Below are positions 55,551 through 64,000 of a DNA stretch of 64,000 nt, in pieces. This DNA comes from Telopea speciosissima (lineage: Eukaryota; Streptophyta; Magnoliopsida; Proteales; Proteaceae). Under the pieces are notes generated by a model that did no database searches, was not told where the DNA came from, and was given only the letters and a program-made list of their open reading frames with translations. The translations under genes were made by a program, and so were the position numbers. Position 1 is the first letter of the stretch. Each line of letters starts with the position of its first letter. The DNA is taken from contig NC_057924.1 in NCBI RefSeq assembly GCF_018873765.1, positions 11,247,001 through 11,311,000 on the forward strand, given 5' to 3'.

Positions 55551-57412
55551 GTTTCGGGCTGACCGAAATATCCAAAATTTCGGATATTTCGGTCGAAATT
55601 TTGCAATTTTTCTGGTATATTTCGGTAGGTCATTTCAGTGGGTTTTAGGCCAAGTTAAGGCCTTAAACTTCATGGAAACCCTATTTTAGGCTACATAAAC
55701 ACATTTAAATGTTCAAATTGCAAAAATAGTCACCCAAAGTGGTGTTTTGGACCATTGATTGGCAATGTACGGTCGAACCCTAATGTATAACTTAGTTAAT
55801 TACACATACACATTGTTTAAGACTTTAAGTTCTAGAGGACATAACAAATTAATGATTAATAAACAATTTAAACAAGTAAATTGACTTGGAAGTTGAAAAC
55901 ATAAAGTGAATGACTCATAAGTCATAACTTAAGTCATAATATTAAGTACATTAAGTCAACAACAAGTTAACAACTTAAGAAGTTTGAATATTGTGTTCTC
56001 CAAGTGGTTCCGGCGTAGATTCGAAGGTCGGTACACAAATCAGTAAAGAGAGTTTGAAGAATGAAGAAAACAGAAGAAACAAACCACAAAAGAGCAGCCT
56101 TGTTAGTCTCAAGTTTCTACCTTTTGTACTAGGTGTTTTGAAAAGAGAATCTCAAAATCCCAACCAAGATTTGGTATTTGTTTGATTCAAGGTACAATTT
56201 CGTTTCGCCCTGCTCGAGATTTTCGAAATATTCAGTCGAGATTTCGCGAGATTTAGTACTATGGTGGTGACTAGTGTAAGAACTGTGGGGGGCAGGGTAG
56301 TGACTTCCCAATTACAATCGGATTACATTAAGGATCAGCTTTAAGCCCATATTTGTTTGTACTAATCATAGAAGAACTTACTAGATTCAAAATCAGATCC
56401 CTTGGTGTATGTCTTATGTTGCTAATATTGTTCTGGTGGATCAAACAAAAGCAGGGATAAATGCTAAGTTGGAATAATGGAGATCAACCTTGGAATCAAA
56501 AGGTTTTAAGACAAATAGAACAAAAACAGAGTATGTGATGCGTAACTTAAGTAACAATAAGACTGAAAGTGGGGTGATGAAAATTGATGATATAGAGATA
56601 CTACAAAATGAAAAGTTTAGGTACCTAGGTTCAATCATAAATAAAGAAGGAGAAATAGAAGATGATGTTGCACAAAGAATTAGAATAGGGTGGATGAAGT
56701 GGAGGGGTGCGTACGAAGTATTGTGTTATTGATGTATTCCTTTAAAACTCAAAGGATATTTTTATAGGACAATTATACAACCAGAGATTATGGAATGGAG
56801 TTGAATCTTGGAAAGTGAAGAAACAATATATAAGCAAACTTAATATAGCTGAAATAAAGATGTTGAAGTGGATCAGTAGAAAAACTAGAAAAGATAAAAT
56901 AAGGAATGAACAAATTAGAGCTAATTTAGGAGTAGCTCCGATACATGATAAGTTGCGAGAAAATCGTTTGAGGTGGCATAGACATGTGCACCGGAGGCCT
57001 TTGAATGCTCTAGTACGGATGGGTGATTGAATCAGATTGAAGGAGCTAAATAAGCTAGGGGTAGGCCTAAACTGACTCTAGGAGAAGTGGTGAGGAAAGA
57101 CAAGCATAGCTTAAAACTCATAATAACTATGTCTTTGAATAGAGCTTATTGGAGAAGGACCATGTAACCAAACCCATTTAGTTGGGATAAGGCTGAGTTG
57201 AGTTGAGTTAAGTTGTACTTTGGTACATATTTACAATAAGGATTTGAAATGTTCACTCCCATCACCAAATTTTACAGATGAACTTCCAGAATCAAGGAAT
57301 AAAATCAGAGGTTTCTGGTGGTAATAATGTACAACCAAAGAACTTTTGAAATCCTCGACAAAAGTTGAAATTCAATGAACAGATTTCAAGCCATCCAAAA
57401 GAAAAATCTTAC

Positions 57413-57478
57413 TGTGGTATAAAATGCACCTCCCCCATAGTTTGACTGTCCAGATGCTTTCCCCCTAACAGCTGGATC
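57413..57478 (-). CDS. SCAMP: SCAMP exon 2
   Basis: Acceptor ...ataatggcag, donor gtaaga. Encodes DPAVRGKASGQSNYGGGAFY and TT, the Gly/Ser-rich N-terminal region. Phase 0. It lies 200 bases from the end of LINE B. Confidence 0.92.
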
Positions 57479-60400
57479 CTGCCATTATAGTTCACAAACA
57501 ACAATGGTGATCATAACAACAACAACGTAGCAATAACAATGGGTCAATATTGACCAGATGGCAATTTAGTTGGTGCTCAATTTTGTGGACATGTTGCCCA
57601 TGTCACGATCTGGTAAGTTTCAGCAGAAAGACAATTTCCATGTGGTGATACAAAGTTTTCAAGCAATTTTGCTTCAATAGTTGAAAAAAAAATAAAAAGG
57701 TAAAGTCCTATATGTTGAGCCCATAAATTGGGATCAGACCCAGAACCTGAGAAACCATCCATCCAATGGTCGAATTGACAAAAGAAGCCCTCCAGGTGGC
57801 TCAAGAAGGCAGACTGTCAAGGAAAGCTTCTTTGTAAAGTTAGTTTTCCTTTATTGATACCAACACTAAATAATGATGATGATAATGATGATGACCCAGT
57901 GCAATGCAATGTAGCAATTTTAGCTACTATTAACAGCATACAGGAGAATCATGTTGTACAAAAACAAGATTCGGTACATGCCACGAAAAATAAATGAAAA
58001 TCAAGAAAATAACTACAAGATTCTGAAACAAACAGCATACAACCTCAAGATATTTTAATTTCTCAGGTTCAAAAAACAAATTCTTGCTGGAGTACAATTG
58101 AATTAGTTAATTTGGATCAAATCTTTGGTGTCACACACCTATACAAAATATCAGACACTACTCTAAAAATTTGATCTGGAAAAGAGAAACTACATTACTT
58201 ATTTCACTGTCATAGATAACACACCAAATACATGTACTCGAAGAATGTTCTCATGTTGCTGGGCATATGAGAAAATTGTGCAAAGAAGTGCATAGACAGA
58301 ATCCATCACATTGGACATGTTATTGGGTTTTAAGAACCTGAAATAGCCAAACTCTCAGATATGTGGTGCCCAAAAAATTGTCACGCATCAGCATCAAAAG
58401 AAAAACATTCGTTCACAAACACCTTCATAGGTAGCTCCAGATGGAAATTCAAAAGACTAGTGTGAAAGCACATGATAGTAATGACGATAAAAAAATATTA
58501 ATAGGCTAAATAGGATACTTTAAAATCACTATAAAAACAATAAAATCATAAATGGGTACGAGACATGATAGTAAAAATTTAGAAACAACTGTATAATAAT
58601 CATAAATAGTTAGATACATGATAGTACCATTTTTAGACACAACCGTATAATCATAAATAGTTAGAGACATGATTTTAGTCATCCTAGAAAGTATGAAAAA
58701 TATGTGCTCCAGTAATCATGAAGAACCAGCAGGTGGTGTTACAATGGATCTTGTCTTCACAATATCTATCTGTGTGCCCAATGGAGTTCCAATGATTGAC
58801 AATCCATCCCAATCTCAATACTCTAAAAACAGAAAACTTATAAGTTCAAAATTTTCTATGAAATTGGAGGTTGAACACAAAAAAATATATTTTGTCCCTA
58901 GACAAATAGTAATTCAACCATTAGTCATTAGGTATCTAGACATATATTAACAAGAGGAGACCACCAAAACACAAATAGTTTCTAGATCTCCTTGAATGTG
59001 CTAGGAGATATCCAAGGAAAATTATCCTAATGTCTAACTCAACCAGTAACATTGAAGGAGTTCATTCTTGATGAAGGACAGAAGAGGAACTAAACAAGGA
59101 CATGTAAGCCTGTGAAAAATACATGAACCCATACTTCATCAATAACTTTAAGCATAATTCACTCTTGTATAAGTCCTTATACCAACTTAGCCACGTCATT
59201 TGACAAGCTCATAGGAGCCATGCAAGCTGCAATTACCTCAATACTATGGACAGTAGGTAATGTAGTCCTACGTAGGAGTAGTCCCACCAGGAGCCAGGGT
59301 AATGGGGTCACAGTGTCACACACAAGGGCTGGCCGATTGGGTTAGGTTTTACTAATTTAGGGCAAAAACTAGGGTTAGGGTTGAATAAAGGTAATGGGGT
59401 TTATAGGGTTTTAATATGCAGGTCTAGGAGGGTTTAATGGTATATAAATGTTAGGGTTTAGGAAGGTTCGAAAATTCTGCAGTTTGGGCAGAATTGAGTT
59501 GCAGGTTTTAGGTTTAATGGAGTCGGGGAATGGAGGGGTTATAGTGGAGACTAAGGGCTAGGGTTAAGGTCGAGTGTGGGGAGTGGTGTGGGGGATATAG
59601 GCTGGAAGTAGGGTTTGAAAGTGATGGCCAGATCTGTAGTTATGAGGGAGTCCTAGTTGAGATAGGAGTTGCAGGTTTAATGGAGAGTAAGGTTTGATGG
59701 ATGGAGGGGGGTGAATGAGGTCTAATGGAAGGGGAATGGCTGGGCAGATTAAAAGAAGAAGGTTTAAAAACAAAGTGCAGGTTCAAACTTACTGAATTGC
59801 AGACACAATGGCAGCAGCTTGATGATTTGAAAGGGCCTCCCGATCTTCACAATGCAAGGAGTCGCAGGAATCCACCTACCCTTTACCACCTTGAGATCCA
59901 CAAGGATACACACTCACAAAGAGCAGCAGCAATAGCAGCAAGGCTAAGAAGCATAAATTTTTAATAATGAACTGTGGGGGAGCCTCCCACGAATTGATGT
60001 ATTTATAATAGGGGCTGATCCATCAATCAGCCAATCAGTCCTATTCAGAGAAGGAGTTGTAATCCTAGCTCTGAGTCCTAATGACAATATGATCAGAGTA
60101 GGAATTTTAGTCCTAGCTCTGAATCCTAGTTACAATATGATCAGATCTTGTAATCTGATTTTTAAAAAAAACAAATCCTCCTTTAGAAATCGTGGAGGGG
60201 AAAAATGAAATAATAAAAGGTCAAATGACCAATATACCCTTAACTAAAGTACTGAAAAAAAAAACTAAGTATGGAAAAAGGAAAAAAAAGGCTCCAACGA
60301 AAAACACGGCAGCAGCCATATCATGGCTTCTTCTTCTTCCTAGTGCTTGGACCTGCATCAGTAGGACCACATAATTCCATCTATACTGATGGAAAATCAT

Positions 60401-61159
60401 TTGATAAAACAAAATCTGAGAATTCCAACAGCGGAACCATGCTTTGGACCCTTGGGAAATCTTTACCTTGATCCTTTTTTGGTTTCTCACACAATTCATT
60501 GATTATAACAATAGAAATAAGAAGTCCAGGAAGGATGCAAGTGAAATAAGAAATTGATACGTATGAGCTTTATCAAACATTGCTACAAATTAAGGTAAAA
60601 ATGGACTGGCCAGAGAAAAAAATGAAAAAAGAGTTAATTGAAGGGTGACGAATGTCCTGCAGATTTCAAATGCAACACTAGTATATTCTAATGAAATAAG
60701 CCCCTCTCTCTAACTTTTAGGTGAGCATGAAAAGAGCTTCTGAAGCAAAGAAAATCAACCTCTGCTAAACAAAAAAACATGGATCCAATAAAATGTAATC
60801 CATTCTGGTCAGCAAGAACAAACAATTTTCCGAGCAATAAATGTGACTTGGCATCTAGCATTTCATTTCATCACTGACACAACATGGAAAACACAGATCC
60901 GACAATTCACACAGGGAGGCAACATAAATCACGACAAATCAACTTCCAATGTAGCATCTACGACAAAATCAGACAAATCAACGCAACTGAAACTGGGCAA
61001 ATCATTCAAAAACTACCCAACATACGGAGTTTTGCAATTCCATAACATCTAGTTTCACATTGAAAATCACCACCACATAATGGTTTATTCGTGAAATTGA
61101 AGATTCATGGCACGCAAAATGCAGAACGAAACCAAGAAAAAAAATCATGGAGGACTCAC
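57479..61159 (-). other. SCAMP intron 1, 3.7 kb
   Basis: No gene. Imperfect repeats of about 50-60 bases (words cataaatagttaga, acatgatagta) lie at 58480-58680. The block 59240-60190 has a distinct composition with direct repeats (tcctagctctga at about 60064 and 60111) and may be a decayed LTR-type insertion, without recognised ends. Confidence 0.45.
58480..58680. repeat. Imperfect tandem repeats in SCAMP intron 1
   Basis: Three to four degenerate units sharing cataaatagttaga.acatgat and agacacaac.gtataat, spaced 50-60 bases. Confidence 0.6.
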
Positions 61160-61216
61160 CGCGAATGGATTGACTTCTTCATCGTCGAACGGATTCCGAT
61201 CGTAACGCCCGGCCAT
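61160..61216 (-). CDS. SCAMP: SCAMP exon 1, start codon and NPF motifs
   Basis: ATG at 61216 in a good plant context (gtcATGGCC). Encodes MAGRYDRNPFDDEEVNPFA and ends at donor gtgagt. The RYDxNPFxxxEVNPF start is typical of plant SCAMPs. Confidence 0.95.
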
Positions 61217-61600
61217 GACAGTGAATCGCTAGAAATCAATCTTCAAGACAAACAAAAAACAAAGATCTGGAGACTCAACACAGACAAAACTTGCAAGAGA
61301 AGCGTATCAGATCAACGAATTTACAAAAAAGAAAAACAAAACAGGGCCAGTTTATTTTTCTACGTATCAATAGGAAACTACAAAATCGACGGAGAGGGAC
61401 CAATTGAAGAAATGAAGGGGTCCCTTTCTTCTGTTGACTGTTTGTGAATAAACGACTTTATTTGAGGCAAAACTGAGGATAGAAAAAGTCGGAGGAAACA
61501 ACCAAAACTGTTCGTGGGGAAGGAAAAACACACAAAGAGAGAGAGAGAAAGAGAGTCTCTCTCAGTTCATGTTGAACGTGAACGGCTGTTTTTTTTTCTT
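61217..61600 (-). promoter_or_regulatory. SCAMP 5' leader and proximal promoter
   Basis: Upstream of the ATG the sense strand is T-rich and has a CT-repeat block at about 61535-61563 (ctctctttctctctctct), a common core-promoter Y-patch or leader feature in plants. No clear TATA box was found, as is frequent for housekeeping genes. Limits are approximate. Confidence 0.4.
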
Positions 61601-61726
61601 ATTATTATTATTATCTTACTTTAAATTTTACCAGCTGATTCTTTATTTTAATCGATATATGTGTGTCACCGTTTAATCGGCATCTTTCTATCCCTATCGA
61701 TTATAAACATGATAAATAGACTTTAT

Positions 61727-61886
61727 CTCTACCAAAAAACAGATAAGGGAGAATGTTCCCTGTGCCGCAGCGCAGGCTGCACCTAGACACATGGGCAGCC
61801 TGTGCAGGGGGCAAGGTGATCATTGTGCCCATCCCAATGTGCCTAGGCACAGCCTGTGCTACAGCACAGAGAAGAGCGCCCCAAAA
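61727..61886. mobile_element. 160-bp insertion between 16-bp direct repeats
   Basis: gataaatagactttat occurs at 61711-61726 and 61887-61902. The enclosed segment is GC-rich with opposing words (gcctaggcac, gtgctacagcac). The length of the flanking repeat suggests target-primed insertion, but no SINE boxes are visible. Confidence 0.45.
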
Positions 61887-62085
61887 GATAAATAGACTTT
61901 ATGAGGGAATATTTCATTTTCCACGCATTGTAAACGTATGAAGAACAATAATCGGTCATGTCCAAAGCGTATAATGACCGCCCAACCCTCATTCCAAGGC
62001 AGAAAACTCCAGGTGCCATGGCAGGGGGCTGGGTGATCATTTAACGCCCAGCTGTGTCTAGGCGCAGTGTCAATGCCTTGGACAC

Positions 62086-62154
62086 GATCAGGTGGCATTC
62101 TTTAACACTTATTCTATTTATATATCATGGGAGAAAGAATGCTACCTGATCGCG
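62086..62154. repeat. Short inverted repeat
   Basis: cgatcaggtggcattctt and aagaatgctacctgatcg pair around a 32-base loop, with one mismatch. Probably the end-to-end core of a small MITE. Confidence 0.7.
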
Positions 62155-62171
62155 TGCGCCTAGAGGTGTCA

Positions 62172-62817
62172 ATTTAGAATTAGAATCGGAAATCGAAACC
62201 GATATGAGCCGACAGAACCGAAACTGGATCACCCAATAGTTTATTGGGACGGATCTGGTCCTAGTGATATACTATTGGTCCAGGTCTCCCATTGGTTCCA
62301 GAATCGATAGCCCATTAAGGACCCAGTAACACCAGAACTATTGGAACTGGATGTTATGTAAACAAATTGAATGAGAAATTATAAATTTGAAACCCTAAAA
62401 GGCTATAAACCCTAACCTATTGATAGTATTACATTGCTTGGGACTTTTAAGTGGTGCTCTTTTATTGCTCTTCAAGTCATCTAGATATGACTTGAGTTTG
62501 AAATGGAAATTATGAATTCTTAAAATTGTCCCCTTATTTATATATGTGTCAATGTCTTTATTTTGGGCTCGACAATACTATATCTATGTATGATGAAGCT
62601 CCTATTTTCCTAGAGAAACTCTCAGTGTCTTTGTTTTGGGCTCAATAATGTTTGGAACCGATTAGGAACCGGAACCGGACCACCCATTAGTTAACTGTCT
62701 TGGGTCTCAGATTTAGATCCGGTAAGCTTATTAGTCCGGTTATGGTCTTGACACCTTAGAGACGGAACCGCTAAAGATCTGAACCAATAACCAAGAACCG
62801 AACCAATTGACACTCTT
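62172..62817. mobile_element. Probable hAT-type element, about 646 bp
   Basis: Ends TAGAGGTGTCAATT and, in reverse, TAAGAGTGTCAATT. Flanking octamers cgtgcgcc and tgtgtgcc differ only by two C-to-T changes at CpG. The interior is rich in ggaacc/ggttcc words like the element at 5321. Confidence 0.5.
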
Positions 62818-63204
62818 ATGTGTGCCTACACATATGTGTGAAATGACTGTCATACCCATACGAAAATACAAAATTTAATGAAGACATAATGGTCATTTCA
62901 TGTGGCTCTGTATCTGGGTGTAAGGCCCCGTACAAGACACGATTAGGAAGCGTTCTCTTTCCCATATATTATATTTTTTTCATCATATTCATATTAAATT
63001 ATTATTTATGGATTTCATATGGATTCGGCTCCTATCCTGCAGTGGTGGGAGCTGGAGCGTCCAGCACCAGCTACGATCTCAACACCTGGCATTAATATAA
63101 TCCAACGGTCAAATGGGTTTTGGCAAAAATGAAATCCACTTTCTCCTCTCTCAGTCTCTCTCGTTCACTCCAAACCCGACCAGAACTACAATTTGAAACC
63201 CAGG

Positions 63205-63395
63205 GTCAATTAAAACCTCCCATCGTTTTTCAGAACGAAACCCTCTTTGGATCATCTTCTCTCTGCGACACAAGGGAAACCCTAACACTGATTGAGCAGT
63301 GATAAGATCTCAAAATTGAAATGCAAAATTTTATAGAATTTTCACACTTTTTAAAACCTCCCATCGTTTTTCAGAATTTTCACACTTTTCGTTAT
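63205..63395. repeat. Patchwork of short duplications before the F-box fragment
   Basis: aaaacctcccatcgtttttc occurs at about 63211 and 63353; agaattttcacactttt occurs at about 63335 and 63373, on either side of the second copy. Confidence 0.8.
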
Positions 63396-63396
63396 T

Positions 63397-63918
63397 TTGT
63401 TTTGCGATGCTGATCGAATTGATGTATCTAATCGGTCTTTCCATCTCAAATTTGGTAGCTCCTGTGATTTAGATCACATTCATGCTTGGATATGTGTTGC
63501 TATTACTCGTTTGGTTCACCAGTTCTGTCTCTCGATTTCTGTGAAACGATTCCTTAATTTGCCACACTGCCTCTTTACTTCTGAATATCTGGTTAAGTTG
63601 GAATTGGTTGGAAATTTTGTACTCAATGTTCCTTCTTACATCTATTTATCAAGACTCATTATCCTCTATTTTGAAAGAGTTACTTTTGTTGATGTTATCT
63701 CAGTGGAACAACTCTTTTTAAGCTGTACAGTACTTGGAGAAGATGAGTGGAATATAGAAAAGGAGAGAGAAGAATACCTGGTTAGCCTCGCCATCGCCGG
63801 AATCAACTTTGAAGTAGATGAGTGGAATATAGAGGAAGATGGAGATTCTCGCAGAAAGGGAGAAGATGAAGAGAAACGAACGGTTTTTCAGGAGAGGAAG
63901 ATGGAATATGTTCAGTAG
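63397..63918 (+). pseudogene. F-box/FBD-LRR protein fragment without F-box
   Basis: The open frame starts at a non-ATG codon and reads FHLKFGSSCDLDHIHAWICV, LPHCLFTSEYLVKLELVGNF, VPSYIYLSRLIILYFERVTF and VEQLFLSCTVLGEDEWNI. These are consecutive leucine-rich-repeat blocks of plant F-box/FBD/LRR proteins, substrate receptors of SCF ubiquitin ligases. No F-box precedes it within the window and no FBD domain follows. After the LRR part, an acidic tail includes a repeated EDEWNIE/VDEWNIE motif not typical of the family. It may be an internal exon of a larger gene, but the missing F-box and foreign tail favour a truncated copy. Confidence 0.6.
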
Positions 63919-64000
63919 TCGGGTCGGGTTTCGTCAAGGAGAGGGTGAGAGAGGAAGATGGGTTAGAACTTTCCTTTCAAAATTAGGACCGTTTGATGTA

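Larger units (their letters stand above)
50285..56263. mobile_element. hAT-type element split by Copia-3
   Basis: Perfect 8-bp target duplication gtggtgac (50277-50284 and 56264-56271) within the LINE. Left end CATGGTTCAAAAACTCG, right in reverse CATAGTACTAAATCTCG. Only the first 34 bases precede Copia-3; the remaining 0.7 kb (55551-56263) follows it. Subterminal 'tttcgg/ccgaaa' words mark it as a relative of the 33156 and 48682 elements. Confidence 0.82.
49965..57212 (+). mobile_element. RTE-type LINE fragment B, host of the hAT/Copia-3 nest
   Basis: The 5' part (49970-50284) reads broken ISDNQFGFIPRRSTTKAIYL-type text, then DLHMVFTDLEKAFARVPRKL and NIYNGVVT, reverse transcriptase blocks of RTE LINEs. 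The same protein resumes at 56264 with VTSVRTVGG, then LESKGFKTNRTKTEYVM, FRYLGSIINKEGEIEDDVAQ and LGVAPIHDKLRENRLRWHRH. It ends with the RTE 3' signature ccatttagttgggataaggc. Several stops and shifts; the catalytic FADD region is decayed. It starts directly after LINE A's (TTG)n tail. Confidence 0.82.
14094..61216 (-). other. SCAMP: SCAMP gene (secretory carrier membrane protein), coding span, 13 coding exons
   Basis: Joining the exons at 61160-61216, 57413-57478, 34755-34871, 34590-34652, 29463-29496, 29221-29343, 27424-27486, 27190-27283, 26651-26696, 26483-26550, 25112-25160, 14262-14327 and 14094-14180 gives 310 intact codons. Every intron begins GT and ends AG. SCAMPs are four-span membrane proteins of trans-Golgi, early endosome and plasma membrane that act in exocytosis, endocytosis and cell-plate formation. 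Seen here: two NPF motifs in the first 19 residues (EH-domain ligands in animal SCAMPs), a Lys/Glu-rich coiled coil at about 81-112, transmembrane spans at about 146-170, 176-197, 213-237 and 257-282, and the conserved WYRPLYRA loop between spans 2 and 3. The usual plant length is 280-300 residues. Introns 2 (22.5 kb), 11 (10.8 kb) and 4 (5.1 kb) are swollen by transposons; six introns are under 500 bases. Residue 215 is Arg where plant SCAMPs usually have Trp. Confidence 0.95.

Overview
This window is nuclear DNA from a flowering plant. The genes have spliceosomal introns, the gene families are plant-specific (a large P-class PPR protein, a plant SCAMP, an F-box/FBD-LRR fragment, a glycine-rich secreted protein), and typical plant transposons fill the space between exons (Copia elements primed by initiator tRNA-Met, RTE and L1 LINEs, Au-like SINE, hAT and Mutator MITEs). 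The very long, transposon-loaded introns and the lack of grass-like GC-rich codon use suggest a large-genome dicot, perhaps an early-diverging eudicot or magnoliid. That lineage guess is weak inference; nothing here names a species.

Layout. 0-9.4 kb: a secreted glycine-rich/Cys-rich protein gene (1787-2257, +) among MITEs, a SINE-like sequence and a 3' LINE fragment. 9.4-12.5 kb: an intronless 1040-residue PPR gene on the minus strand, the apparent orthologue of Arabidopsis At1g73710. 14.1-61.2 kb: one minus-strand gene for a secretory carrier membrane protein (SCAMP). I reconstructed thirteen coding exons; all splice sites are GT-AG, all phases agree, and they encode an uninterrupted 310-residue protein spread over about 47 kb. 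61.2-64 kb: the SCAMP leader and promoter side, more MITEs, and an F-box/FBD-LRR fragment.

Nearly all of the repeat content of the window's centre lies inside SCAMP introns. Intron 11 (10.8 kb) holds Copia-1 (+), inserted in an older short-bodied LTR element and itself hit by a Mutator-type MITE. Intron 4 (5.1 kb) holds an Au-like SINE and a hAT-type element that has captured the first coding segment of an ERD4/OSCA3-type channel gene. Intron 2 (22.5 kb) holds an L1 ORF1 remnant split by a tandem miniature LTR element (TRIM), Copia-2 (-), a Mutator-type element with long inverted repeats that has captured part of an ABCB transporter gene, a hAT MITE, and two RTE LINE copies. One RTE copy carries a hAT element that in turn carries Copia-3 (-), a three-level nest.

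Four genes or gene remains are chromosomal (GRP, PPR, SCAMP, F-box fragment). They show no functional linkage; plant genes are not in operons. The most unusual material is the two gene-capturing transposons, the TRIM with a 54-bp internal region, the contrast between near-identical LTRs and broken coding regions in Copia-1 and Copia-3, and the fact that a 47-kb host gene keeps an intact reading frame around all of it.
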